In this document: positions 7,734 through 16,664 of the stretch, piece after piece | How the letters are laid out: the number at the start of each line of letters is the position of its first letter | How positions within the stretch are numbered: the first letter of the stretch is position 1 | Origin: Flavobacteriales bacterium UBA7666 | Lineage (GTDB): Bacteria > Bacteroidota > Bacteroidia > Flavobacteriales_D > Crocinitomicaceae | Direction of reading: 5' to 3' | NCBI GenBank assembly: GCA_002483265.1 | Contig: DLHO01000025.1 | Location: forward strand, 212,015 to 276,014 | DNA length: 64,000 nucleotides | Translations under genes and position numbers: made by a program | The notes under the pieces: generated by a model | Database searches by the model: none | The model's input: the letters and a program-made list of their open reading frames with translations, nothing else | Told to the model about the DNA's origin: nothing

Positions 7734-9299
7734 ATGCAGGTACAATTTCAATTTTCTCCTGAAGAAGCCAGAGATGAATCATTCATCCGATCAGCTATTT
7801 CCAGCGAATTAAAAATTCCCAATGACTCATTTGCCTATAAATGGCACAAACGCTCCATTGATGCACGTAAACGGGATATTAAAATCAATGCAAGTTTTGA
7901 AGTCTTTTTGGATGGAATTATTCCTCCTTTTGAACCTGAATTTAATCCGCAAAAAGTAACAGAAGATTCCAAGGTCGTTCACATCATTGGTGCGGGACCC
8001 GCAGGATTATACGCCGGATTGAGAGCATTGGAACTAGGCTTAAAACCGGTTGTTTTCGAAAGAGGGAAAGATGTGCGTTCCAGAAGACGCGATTTGGCTC
8101 AGCTCAATAAAGAACACACCGTAAACCCCGAATCCAATTATTGTTTTGGTGAAGGTGGAGCAGGAACCTATTCCGATGGGAAATTGTATACACGTTCTAA
8201 AAAACGAGGAGATGTCATGCGTGCCTTGAAATGGTTTGTTCATTTCGGAGCGCACGAAGATATTATTGTAGATGCGCATCCACATATCGGGACCAATAAA
8301 TTACCGCAGATCATTGTTTCCATGCGTGACTGCATCCGTGAATTTGGAGGAGAAGTGCATTTTGATTCAAAACTCACGGACTTAAAAATAGGCGATGGAG
8401 CAGTGCAAGCCATTGAGATCAATCAGCAAGAAGTAATTCCATGCAAAGCATTGGTTTTAGCAACCGGACATTCTGCAAGAGATATCTTTTACCTGTTGAA
8501 AGAGAAACAAGTTGCTATTCAGGCGAAAGCATTTGCATTGGGCGTTAGAGTAGAACACACGCAAGCTATTATAGACGAAATTCAATATCACGGAAGACAC
8601 AATGATGAATACCTTCCGCCGGCATCTTATGCGTTAGTGACGCAAGTTGCAGATAAAGGAGTGTATTCCTTTTGCATGTGTCCGGGTGGAATTATTGCAC
8701 CTTGTGCTACTGAAAACGGAGAAGTAGTTACAAACGGCTGGTCTCCTTCCAAAAGAAATAATCCAACATCCAATTCGGGAATTGTGGTGAGCGTTGAACC
8801 AACGGAATTACCGAATTATTCCGCTAAAAACCCCTTGGTTAGTTTAGAATTTCAGCAGAAAGTAGAGCAAGATTGCTGGAAAGCAGCCGGAAGTACTCAA
8901 GCCGTTCCTGCACAGCGTTTGAAAGATTTTGTGGAAGGTAAACTATCGAAAGATTTCCCTAGAACTTCGTATCAGCCGGGAATTGTTTCCGTAGATCTGA
9001 ATACGGTTCTTCCTGATTTTATTGCAAAAAGATTGAGACAAGCCTTCATAGATTTTGATCGCAAAATGCGTGGGTTTTTAACCAATGATGCCGTCCTGCA
9101 CGCTCCTGAATCGCGCACCTCAAGCCCGGTTTCAGTTCCAAGAGATAATGAAACGTGTATGAGTATCAATACCAAAGGGTTATTTCCATGCGGAGAAGGT
9201 GCCGGTTATGCCGGAGGAATCATTTCAGCTGCAATTGACGGAATGAAGTGTGTGGATGCTGTTTTTGATTATTATCAAAAACAAAGTATTAATGATTAA
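7734..9299 (+). CDS. NAD(P)/FAD-dependent oxidoreductase (YhiN/HI0933-like 'FAD-dependent dehydrogenase')
   Basis: Flavoprotein of 521 residues. After an N-terminal alpha/beta domain of about 80 residues (ferredoxin-like, including KRSIDARKRDIKI), the dinucleotide-binding motif IIGAGPAGLYAG occupies 84-95, with the ribose-binding FERGKDV near 109-114. Further landmarks are GEGGAGTYSDGKLYTR, VLATGHSARDIF (second nucleotide contact) and a C-terminal GEGAGYAGGIISAAIDGMK that closes over the flavin. It belongs to a widespread group annotated only as FAD-dependent dehydrogenase; the substrate is unknown. It has a single-gene promoter and ends convergent to the TPR genes. Confidence 0.87.
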   Translation: MQVQFQFSPEEARDESFIRSAISSELKIPNDSFAYKWHKRSIDARKRDIKINASFEVFLDGIIPPFEPEFNPQKVTEDSKVVHIIGAGPAGLYAGLRALELGLKPVVFERGKDVRSRRRDLAQLNKEHTVNPESNYCFGEGGAGTYSDGKLYTRSKKRGDVMRALKWFVHFGAHEDIIVDAHPHIGTNKLPQIIVSMRDCIREFGGEVHFDSKLTDLKIGDGAVQAIEINQQEVIPCKALVLATGHSARDIFYLLKEKQVAIQAKAFALGVRVEHTQAIIDEIQYHGRHNDEYLPPASYALVTQVADKGVYSFCMCPGGIIAPCATENGEVVTNGWSPSKRNNPTSNSGIVVSVEPTELPNYSAKNPLVSLEFQQKVEQDCWKAAGSTQAVPAQRLKDFVEGKLSKDFPRTSYQPGIVSVDLNTVLPDFIAKRLRQAFIDFDRKMRGFLTNDAVLHAPESRTSSPVSVPRDNETCMSINTKGLFPCGEGAGYAGGIISAAIDGMKCVDAVFDYYQKQSIND

Positions 9300-9300
9300 C

Positions 9301-9326
9301 TATCAAGTGAATTCACCTTCTTGATA
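9301..9326. terminator. Hairpin between convergent genes
   Basis: TATCAAG (9301-9307) pairs with CTTGATA (9320-9326) around a GTGAATTCAC palindrome, directly after the oxidoreductase stop and before the stop of the minus-strand TPR gene. There is no long T-run, so termination is only a guess. AATTGATAATT-type repeats follow. Confidence 0.3.
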
Positions 9327-9349
9327 ATTAACCCATTCATAATTGATAA

Positions 9350-10303
9350 TTACTTCTTCAGTTCCTCATACTTCTTCAAGTCCTTTTTGGCAAGCTCGGT
9401 TTCACCCATTTCTTCGTAGTATAACGATCTGGACCAATAAGATTCAGGATCTAAGGGATTCAATTCAATGGATTTATTGATGTCTTTAATGGCTCCGGGA
9501 AAATCCTTCTGGATTAATTTTGCGGACCCCCTGTTTCCGTAACTATAATAGTCAGTTGGATCTAATTCAATGGCGCGTGTAAAGTCGTCAATCGCTCCTG
9601 GGATATCATTCACAGCAATTTTAACGTGTCCCCTCTTAGCATATGCTTTGGAGTAATCGGGCTTAATTTCCAATGCTTTGTTGATGTTTTTGAGCGCAAG
9701 AACATTGTCTTTCAAAAAGAAATAAGCATAGCCTATGTTGTTGTAAGCTTCATTGGAATTCGGATATTTATCCAGAATGATGTTGTAATCCGCGATGGCT
9801 CCTTTATAATCCCCCAGTTTTATTTTACAATGACCCCTTACTAAATGGTATTCTGTAAAATCAGATTTCATGGATTCGAGTTTGTTCAAATCATCCAATG
9901 CAAGTTGATAGTTTCCCGTTTCATGATTGCAAAGTGCCCGACCGTAATAAGGATCAATCAAATCCGGCTTAATGGAAGCACACAAAGTAAAGGCTTCAAT
10001 GGCTTTTGGGTAATCATGTATATCCATATAAAGCGTTCCAAGACTGTTTACGGCATAATAATCTGATGGAGTTAGCTCAATTACTTTTTTGATGTCCGCC
10101 AATGCTTCCGGGAATTGACCAAGTAAGTTGTAATAATAGTAGCGCTCAAGATAGGCTGCTGCATTTGTTGGATTCATTTTGATCCGGAAAGTTTGTGTTT
10201 TGACACTGATGCGATAAGTGGGAAAGAGCGTTGTGTCGGTAGCTTGACCAAAAGCACTGTTTTGAGTTAAAACGATCAGGATTATTAGAAAAGTTGTTCT
10301 CAT
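9350..10303 (-). CDS. Secreted TPR protein (tandem paralogue A)
   Basis: A 317-residue exported protein with signal peptide (ending AFGQ) followed by about eight tetratricopeptide repeats, e.g. AYLERYYYYNLLGQFPEAL, AYNNIGYAYFFLKDN and SYGNRGSAKLIQKDFPGA, each with the conserved small residues at positions 8, 20 and 27 and an Asp-Pro/ELNP ending. TPR arrays bind peptides or scaffold complexes; no enzyme domain is present. It is 37 bases downstream of a second TPR gene of the same design, so the two probably arose by tandem duplication and share a transcript. Partner unknown. Confidence 0.85.
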   Translation of the reverse strand: MRTTFLIILIVLTQNSAFGQATDTTLFPTYRISVKTQTFRIKMNPTNAAAYLERYYYYNLLGQFPEALADIKKVIELTPSDYYAVNSLGTLYMDIHDYPKAIEAFTLCASIKPDLIDPYYGRALCNHETGNYQLALDDLNKLESMKSDFTEYHLVRGHCKIKLGDYKGAIADYNIILDKYPNSNEAYNNIGYAYFFLKDNVLALKNINKALEIKPDYSKAYAKRGHVKIAVNDIPGAIDDFTRAIELDPTDYYSYGNRGSAKLIQKDFPGAIKDINKSIELNPLDPESYWSRSLYYEEMGETELAKKDLKKYEELKK

Positions 10304-10340
10304 TTTTTCTGTTTTATGGTGAAGTGATCTGTGATCTATT

Positions 10341-11315
10341 TCACCGTTCTAATTCCAATTTCTTTAATGCTTCTGCAAATTTCAAATCTTGTTCCATCAA
10401 CTCCGGATTTCCAAGTTCTTTGTAAATTTTTGCCCGCATTTGAAGGATTTCAGACGTGGGTTCAACCAAATCCAGAAGTAAATTCACATCTCCTAAAGCA
10501 TCGTTGTAACGTTTTAATTCGATCAAAACCAGCGCCCGGTTATTCAGGGATGTGCTCAAAAACGGATTGTAAGTCAATGCTTTACTTAAATCCTCCAATG
10601 CGCCTTTGAAATCACCGGTTAGGAGTTTTATTTGTCCTCTTTTGTCGTAACCCTCCGGGTAGCGTGGATCCAACTGAAGTGCCTTGTCGATGTATTTTAG
10701 TGCTTTTACGTTGTCTCCTAAATTGCTGTAACAATAGCCCAAATTATTATATGCTTCCTTCCGAAGCGAATCTTTTGCCAATATCTCATTGAAGTATTGA
10801 ATTGCCTTCGTATAATTTTTTTGTTTTGTTTCGCAATAGCCAAGGTAAAGAATGAGTGATAAGTCATTTGGATTCTGTTTCAACAAAACACCCAGATCGG
10901 CTTTACAAGCTTCGTAATTCGCTGTTTTGTAATAAAGTGTCGAACGATCCTGAATAGCATCATAAAACACCGGATTCAATTCAATGGCTTTGTTAATATC
11001 TCGGATGGATTGTTCTAAGTCTCCCTTCTCATAATTCACTTTGGCTCTGGATTTATAGACCGACGCTTCCCCCGGTTTCAATGTCAGGTACTTGTCAATA
11101 TCATGAAGCGCCCCGTCAAAGTCTCTCAGTAAATTCCGGTAATAACCTCTTTGAATATAGGCTTCGGCATTGTTGCTGTCGACATTGATGCGGTTATTTG
11201 CAATTCGAATAGACAGACGGTAGGAAGCATATTTGCTGGTGTCAATTGATTCCTCGAATTGAGAGAACAAATGAAGCGAAATACAAAGAAAAAAAAGTGT
11301 GCTTAATAACTTCAT
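10341..11315 (-). CDS. Secreted TPR protein (tandem paralogue B)
   Basis: A 324-residue signal-peptide protein built like its downstream neighbour: a short YRLSIRIANNRINVDSNNAE segment and then eight or nine TPR units (AYIQRGYYRNLL, AYNNLGYCYSNLGDN, GYDKRGQIKLLTGDFKGA). The matching segment in the neighbour reads YRISVKTQTFRIKMNPTNAA, so the homology extends beyond the generic TPR pattern. It starts two bases before the stop side of the methyltransferase gene, which lies upstream on the same strand, so all three may form one operon. Function unknown. Confidence 0.85.
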   Translation of the reverse strand: MKLLSTLFFLCISLHLFSQFEESIDTSKYASYRLSIRIANNRINVDSNNAEAYIQRGYYRNLLRDFDGALHDIDKYLTLKPGEASVYKSRAKVNYEKGDLEQSIRDINKAIELNPVFYDAIQDRSTLYYKTANYEACKADLGVLLKQNPNDLSLILYLGYCETKQKNYTKAIQYFNEILAKDSLRKEAYNNLGYCYSNLGDNVKALKYIDKALQLDPRYPEGYDKRGQIKLLTGDFKGALEDLSKALTYNPFLSTSLNNRALVLIELKRYNDALGDVNLLLDLVEPTSEILQMRAKIYKELGNPELMEQDLKFAEALKKLELER

Positions 11316-11317
11316 GA

Positions 11318-12046
11318 TTACTGAATGATTTCTGCCAACAAAATGGCAGTAGCCGTTGCTACGTTGAGTGATTCTGCTTCTCCGAATCGGGGAATGGTTA
11401 CCGGAAAATCAATCAGTGCTTCAATTTCCGGTCGAACACCTTTTCCTTCATTTCCCATGATTAAGATCGCATCTTTTGGATAGGAGATTCCCTTATAGTT
11501 TTTTCCATTCAACATCGCACCGTATTTCTGTTGGGTCGTGTTCGTCAAATAGCTTGCCAAATCAGTATAATGAACGGAAATACGATAGATTGCTCCCATG
11601 GATGACTGAATAACTTTCGAATTGTAACAATCTACGGTATCTTTCGAACAAACGAGTTGTTTTACCCCAAACCAATCCGCCAATCGAAGAATAGTTCCCA
11701 TATTTCCAGGATCCTGAACACCATCCAAAACAATCGTAAATTGATCACTTAATACTGATGAATTCGGACGTTTAAAAACAGCAATACACTTGTTTGGTGT
11801 CTTCAATTCGGAAATTTGCTCTAATTCTTTAGTTGTAACAATAAAAGTTTTGGAATGAAACTGGCTTGGAATTTGTAAAGAAAATGCGTCAAGTGAAACG
11901 ATAAGTTCTAACTGAGCAGCAAAGGCAGAAAGTCCCTCAAGTACTGATTTTTCGCCTTCTACAACGAAAAGCTTTTCCTGATCCCGGTTTTTTTTTAACT
12001 GCAGGGATCGAATCCATTTTTGTTTTGCTTTAGAAAGAGCCTCCAC
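11318..12046 (-). CDS. TrmH/SpoU-family RNA 2'-O-methyltransferase
   Basis: SPOUT-class methyltransferase, 242 residues. The first 100 residues form the substrate-binding domain seen in RlmB/TrmH-like enzymes (KKNRDQEKLFVVEGEKSV near 17-34). The knotted catalytic domain follows, with motif 1 LDGVQDPGNMGTILRLA near 108-124, motif 2 LIMGNEGKGVRPE and motif 3 IPRFGEAESLNVATATAI that binds SAM. The likely substrate is a ribose 2'-OH in rRNA or tRNA; the exact site cannot be read from sequence. It is divergent from tamL. Confidence 0.9.
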   Translation of the reverse strand: MEALSKAKQKWIRSLQLKKNRDQEKLFVVEGEKSVLEGLSAFAAQLELIVSLDAFSLQIPSQFHSKTFIVTTKELEQISELKTPNKCIAVFKRPNSSVLSDQFTIVLDGVQDPGNMGTILRLADWFGVKQLVCSKDTVDCYNSKVIQSSMGAIYRISVHYTDLASYLTNTTQQKYGAMLNGKNYKGISYPKDAILIMGNEGKGVRPEIEALIDFPVTIPRFGEAESLNVATATAILLAEIIQ

Positions 12047-12118
12047 TTTTTTTCGTCAAACATACCAAATTCGCGTCTTTTAAATGAATTTTTGTTTTGG
12101 TTTCTTATTTTTGTCTAT

Positions 12119-14992
12119 ATGTTAAGGGGATTTCAAGAACTTAAACTAAGACACTTATTCGTATTCTTTACGGTTGCTTTTGCTGTTCAAGGTTGTTTGT
12201 CTACAAAATTGGTCCCGGAGAATAAACATTTACTCAAAAAAAATAAAGTTAGGGTAGAAGGAGATAAAATCAGTACCTCAGAAGTGGAAGATGTCTTAAA
12301 GCAAAAACCGAATTTGAGAGTATTTGGCGTTCCATTTCGACTAAAACTTTATAATTCCATTGATAGTGCCAAAACAGAACATGGAAGAATCCGCAAATTG
12401 GGTCGTTTGAATTCAAAGAATATCAAGAAAACCAAACGCGAGATTCGGATCAATGAAAGAAGACGACAACGCGCTATACGAAGAGGCGACCCAGATTATA
12501 TTTATAGAAAAATCAAACTTCGGGACACACTTGATCCGAACTTAACTTTAAGACAATTAATTAAATACAAATTTGGTGAAGCACCAGTTATTGCTGATAC
12601 AGGGGCTATGTCGCGTTCGCGCACTCAGGTTCAGGCTTACATGCATTCAAAAGGATATTTCTATGCAGAAGTAACCAGTCACTTCGATACCATTCATCGT
12701 ATGCTGAATAAGCATAAAACGAAGAAAAAAGTAATTGCCAATTATGAAATTAAAACAGGAATCCGTTTCTACATTGATACCATTAAATTAGTTTGTAAAA
12801 ATCCTGTAATAGAGGGCGAGTTTAACGGATACATTCAGAAAGAATCAGATAAGAATGGATTGAATTCGGATTTCAAAGCAAGTCTTGTTGACAAAAAAGT
12901 AATTAATCTTCCCTTTGATGCAGATAAATTCAGTGGATATCGCGGGGAATTGGCCCGATATCTTCGTGACAGAACATATTATGGTTTTGTAGAGTCGAAT
13001 GTAAGTTACAAAGCAGATACCTCACGGATTACGAATTCAAAAGATAAGGAGTTGAAAATGACCCTGACTGTAGTGATCGGGGATCGTGTAATTCAGGATA
13101 AGGATGATCCCAATTCGGTGAAATATATTCCGCACGTTTCTACAAAAATAGACAGTGTCTATTTTCATTTTTCAGATACCAGTCACTTTAAAGGAAACTT
13201 TAAACAAACCGTTGAAGGACGCGGTCTCGAATTAAAAGAGGATGGTTTTGTGATAACACTTGATCGATTGTTGTACAAAAAAATCCTGAAAAAAGTTGAA
13301 GATCCCGAGGTAAAGAAAAAGGGTGTAAAGAAGAGTGATCGAGTCTACATTAAGAGTAAGGTCAACCATAAGTTGTTCGGAGGAATGAAGGACAGTATTG
13401 ATTTTGATCCGAATCGAATCGCTAACTTTTACTACAATACCAAGCCTTTTGTGAGCCCTACGCTGATCGAAGCGCAGAATTATCTGGAGAATGATAATAA
13501 CTATAAGGAATATTACTTGGAACGCTCTTTTACAAGATTGGTACAATTGAATTTGTTCTCGGTGATTAAACCTGAATTAATAGAAACGTATCCGGGAAGT
13601 GGTATCGTTCGTGTTCACTATTATCTAGTTCCTTCAACTAAACAAAGTTTCAGTTTTGAACCGCGTGCAAAGAACTCCAACGGATTTCTTGGTTTGAGCG
13701 CATCACTGAATTACACCAATAAAAATATTTTTAGAACAGGTACAAACTTTATTTTCTCCGTTTCAGGTGGTTTCGAATCCAATCCAAGTGTATTCGGTAC
13801 AGATGATACAGGAAATAAAATCAAAACTCAGGCAAGGAGTTTCAATACCTTCGAATTCGGACCTTCAGCGAAATTAGATATTCCCGGTTTATTTCCTTTT
13901 GGAGTAACCATTCTTGGAAAAAGACAACGACCGCGTACGGAACTTTCTGCGGCCTACAATTATCAGCAACGTCCTGATTTTGCCAGAAGTGTTTTGCAGT
14001 TCAATTACCTGTATAAATTTTTGGTAGGCGATGGAAAAACCCAATCCGTTTCATTCGGTCTACCGGGAGCATCGGTGATCAAATACGTTTCATTGGATCC
14101 GAAGCCGGATTTCGAAGCAAAGCTGAATCTACTGAATGATCAATTCCTGAAAAATGCATACCGCGATCAGTTTATCTGGGAGGACTTTAAGTTGACTTTT
14201 GATTTCGATAACTTGCAGAAAACTAAAAAAATGTTCCCCAAACTACGCATTACCTATTCAGGAAGCTTTTCCATTGCCGGGAATATCTTGAATGCAATCA
14301 CATCTGTAAAACCGAATTATGATAGTTTGGGGCATAAATTGTTCTTTGGAGTTCCGTATTCCCAGTTTTCAGTCATAGACAATAAAGTAGTAGCTTATTA
14401 TAAAACGGGTAAACACAGCTTAATTGCTTTCAGAACAATGGCGGGAATAGGTTTTCCAATGAAAAATTCTCCAACATCACTTCCGTATGATTACTCATTT
14501 TTTGCCGGAGGATCAAATGACAACAGAGGTTGGGCAGCAAGAACTTTAGGTCCCGGTGCTTATCAGGGATTGTTGGATCCGAATTTAATTGCTACTCAAA
14601 TCGGAGATATTCGCTTCAATGCTTCATTGGAATACCGGTTTGGTTCAGGTGGAATTCTGAATCACGCGTTTTTTGTTGACGCAGGGAATATCTGGACTAG
14701 AAACATTGACGTGAATCGTCCGGGGGGACAAATCTCTGCACGTTTTATGAAAGAATTGGGTGTTTCAGTCGGATACGGATTACGATTTGATTTCAATTAC
14801 TTTGTACTTCGTTTTGATTTGGGTATTCCAATCCATAATCCGGGATTTCCGGAAGGTGAGCGCTGGATATTTACGAAAAAACCAAGTTTTTATTCGCAGG
14901 CAGAAGCCATTTACGGACCAGATTACAGAGATGATATACCAAAATTCTTGTATCCAATGCGCATCAACTTTGGAATTGGTTTCCCGTTCTGA
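12119..14992 (+). CDS. tamL: TamL-type BamA/Omp85 outer-membrane lipoprotein
   Basis: Omp85-family protein of 957 residues. The frame is open from 12020, but the ATG at 12119 gives a proper lipoprotein signal (RHLFVFFTVAFAVQGC) with the lipidated cysteine at 26. That identifies the Bacteroidota-specific lipoprotein form TamL, which works with TamB in outer-membrane assembly. POTRA-like segments lie in the N-terminal 500 residues. The 16-strand barrel follows from about 560, including FAGGSNDNRGWAARTLGPG, the conserved lid loop of Omp85 barrels (VRGF/IRG equivalent), and ends in an aromatic-terminated strand, INFGIGFPF. The upstream neighbour is a divergent TrmH gene. Confidence 0.87.
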   Translation: MLRGFQELKLRHLFVFFTVAFAVQGCLSTKLVPENKHLLKKNKVRVEGDKISTSEVEDVLKQKPNLRVFGVPFRLKLYNSIDSAKTEHGRIRKLGRLNSKNIKKTKREIRINERRRQRAIRRGDPDYIYRKIKLRDTLDPNLTLRQLIKYKFGEAPVIADTGAMSRSRTQVQAYMHSKGYFYAEVTSHFDTIHRMLNKHKTKKKVIANYEIKTGIRFYIDTIKLVCKNPVIEGEFNGYIQKESDKNGLNSDFKASLVDKKVINLPFDADKFSGYRGELARYLRDRTYYGFVESNVSYKADTSRITNSKDKELKMTLTVVIGDRVIQDKDDPNSVKYIPHVSTKIDSVYFHFSDTSHFKGNFKQTVEGRGLELKEDGFVITLDRLLYKKILKKVEDPEVKKKGVKKSDRVYIKSKVNHKLFGGMKDSIDFDPNRIANFYYNTKPFVSPTLIEAQNYLENDNNYKEYYLERSFTRLVQLNLFSVIKPELIETYPGSGIVRVHYYLVPSTKQSFSFEPRAKNSNGFLGLSASLNYTNKNIFRTGTNFIFSVSGGFESNPSVFGTDDTGNKIKTQARSFNTFEFGPSAKLDIPGLFPFGVTILGKRQRPRTELSAAYNYQQRPDFARSVLQFNYLYKFLVGDGKTQSVSFGLPGASVIKYVSLDPKPDFEAKLNLLNDQFLKNAYRDQFIWEDFKLTFDFDNLQKTKKMFPKLRITYSGSFSIAGNILNAITSVKPNYDSLGHKLFFGVPYSQFSVIDNKVVAYYKTGKHSLIAFRTMAGIGFPMKNSPTSLPYDYSFFAGGSNDNRGWAARTLGPGAYQGLLDPNLIATQIGDIRFNASLEYRFGSGGILNHAFFVDAGNIWTRNIDVNRPGGQISARFMKELGVSVGYGLRFDFNYFVLRFDLGIPIHNPGFPEGERWIFTKKPSFYSQAEAIYGPDYRDDIPKFLYPMRINFGIGFPF

Positions 14993-15120
14993 TGCTTAAC
15001 TGCGAATTTTATTGTTGCCCCAATTGGCAGATTGAAATTTCCCCCTTCTCATAAATGTATATTTTTTAGATTGATCAAAGAATCAAAGACCCTGCTTTTT
15101 GCTCCGCGCGACTCTCAGGT

Positions 15121-15192
15121 ATGGATAGCCTATAGATAGAGTATGGATACTGTATGGATAGAGTATGAAAACGTTATGGATTTAACAGCCCG
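15121..15192 (+). repeat. tatggata-type short tandem element (copy 1)
   Basis: Irregular repeats of ATGGATA/TAGATAGAGTATGGATACTG, then GAGTATGAAAACGTTA and TTTAACAGCCCG. The same order of blocks recurs at 55985-56080, including ATACTGTATG and a following 'AGCCCG'. Confidence 0.55.
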
Positions 15193-15321
15193 TTTTACTG
15201 TGCTTCATGCAATTTTGACACCTTAATTGTCTTACAAAGAAGACTCAACCAAACCGCCCCTTTTTTGTGGGTTTGATTCTAATTCTCACAATTGTAAAAT
15301 ACAATCACGGCACTGAATAAA

Positions 15322-15496
15322 CCCTCTGTGTTCCTCCGTGTTCTTCCGTGGGAAAGAAACAGAGCTGCACCGAAAGTGTAGATCGCATTCCTCCCATTAA
15401 TCAACATGATCTGCGTCACTCCGTGGGAAAAATAAGAGAGCTGCGCCGAAGACGTAGATCAAATTCTTCTTACTGATCTGTGTAATCTACGGGAAA
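15322..15496 (+). repeat. Double CTCTGCG/CCTCCGTGGGA element (copies 3 and 4)
   Basis: Two units in tandem. Each has a CCGTGGGAAA block followed by AGAGCTGC(A/G)CCGAA and GTAGATC; the second ends in ATCTACGGGAAATAAAAAG. Same orientation as the elements upstream of aspC and the FAD oxidoreductase. Confidence 0.6.
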
Positions 15497-15572
15497 TAAA
15501 AAGCTATCCGCCAATATTCTTATTTTGAACTTATGTAATTCAACGCTTTTCATTACTTTTACACCCCAAATA

Positions 15573-16655
15573 ATGACTAAAATGGCTTATTCAATTAAAC
15601 CCGGAGTTGCCTCTGGAGATGAAGTTCAGGAAATTTTCCGCTTTGCAAAAGAAAAGGGATTTGCCCTTCCGGCTATAAACGTTACAAGTACTTCTACGGT
15701 CAATGCAGTAATGGAAACTGCAGCGAAGTTGAATGCTCCGGTAATTATTCAGTTCTCAAATGGTGGTGCGCATTTCTTTGCAGGAAAAGCATTATCCAAT
15801 AAAGATGAGCAGGCTGCTATTTTAGGAGGTATTTCCGGTGCAAAACATGTTCATGCCTTGGCTGAAGCTTATGGAGTAACTGTGATTTTACATACAGACC
15901 ATTGTGCGAAAAACTTGCTTCCGTGGATGGATGGATTATTAACTGCAGGAGAGCAATTCTTCAAGGAAACAGGTAAGCCATTGTATTCATCACACATGTT
16001 GGATCTTTCGGAAGAACCAATCGAAGAGAACATCGAAATTTGTAAGGAATATTTAGCTCGTATGAGTAAAATAGGAATGACTCTGGAAATTGAATTGGGA
16101 ATTACAGGTGGGGAAGAAGATGGTGTGGATAACAGCGATGTGGATTCTTCCAAATTATACACACAACCTGAAGAAGTTGCTTATGCCTACGAAGAACTAA
16201 TGAAAGTTAGTCCTCGTTTCACCATTGCAGCTGCATTTGGAAATGTGCATGGAGTCTACAAACCGGGAAATGTAAAATTAACACCGAAAATTTTGTTGAA
16301 CTCTCAAAAATACGTTCAGGAAAAATTCAGTACAGGTCACAATCCGGTTGATTTCGTATTTCACGGAGGTTCAGGCTCTACCGTTGAAGAAATTCGCGAA
16401 GCAATCGGTTATGGTGTAATCAAAATGAATTTGGATACCGATCTTCAGTTTGCATTTACAGAAGGTGTGCGTGATTACATCTCTTCTAAAATGGAATATT
16501 TGAAAACACAGATTGGGAATCCGGAAGGAGACGATATTCCAAATAAGAAATACTACGATCCAAGAAAATGGTTGCGCGAGGGTGAATTGACATTCGTAAA
16601 ACGCCTGGAGCAATCCTTTTCTGATTTGAATAATATAAATACATTGAATAAATAA
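15573..16655 (+). CDS. fbaA: Class II fructose-bisphosphate aldolase
   Basis: Zinc-dependent class IIA aldolase, 360 residues, splitting fructose-1,6-bisphosphate into glyceraldehyde-3-phosphate and dihydroxyacetone phosphate. Landmarks: LHTDHC with catalytic Asp109 and zinc ligand His110, the Glu-rich loop ELGITGGEEDGVDNS, zinc ligands in GNVHGVY and VFHGGSGS, and the phosphate-binding KMNLDTDLQ. A TTG-initiated frame extends 16 codons further upstream but has no family counterpart; the ATG at 15573 (or 15582) fits. Nine bases separate it from accD, so the two are probably co-transcribed. Confidence 0.95.
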   Translation: MTKMAYSIKPGVASGDEVQEIFRFAKEKGFALPAINVTSTSTVNAVMETAAKLNAPVIIQFSNGGAHFFAGKALSNKDEQAAILGGISGAKHVHALAEAYGVTVILHTDHCAKNLLPWMDGLLTAGEQFFKETGKPLYSSHMLDLSEEPIEENIEICKEYLARMSKIGMTLEIELGITGGEEDGVDNSDVDSSKLYTQPEEVAYAYEELMKVSPRFTIAAAFGNVHGVYKPGNVKLTPKILLNSQKYVQEKFSTGHNPVDFVFHGGSGSTVEEIREAIGYGVIKMNLDTDLQFAFTEGVRDYISSKMEYLKTQIGNPEGDDIPNKKYYDPRKWLREGELTFVKRLEQSFSDLNNINTLNK

Positions 16656-16664
16656 GTTAGTGAT

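Larger units (their letters stand above)
14993..15572. other. Repeat-filled intergenic region before fba
   Basis: No gene is supported here. From left to right it holds plain sequence, a tatggata-type tandem element (15121-15192), and two adjacent CTCTGCG/CCTCCGTGGGA elements (15322-15496). The following gene's frame opens at a TTG at 15525, but coding starts later. Confidence 0.6.

Noticed and set aside
12106..12113. TATTTTTG as a -7 box for tamL
   Set aside because: It would start the transcript at or next to the ATG, and no TTG is spaced correctly upstream.
12020..12118. 33-codon N-terminal extension of tamL
   Set aside because: Overlaps the divergent methyltransferase gene and would bury the lipoprotein signal; the ATG at 12119 gives a proper lipobox.
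15525..15572. TTG-initiated 16-codon extension of the aldolase
   Set aside because: No counterpart in the class II aldolase family; the ATG at 15573 fits the known N-terminus.
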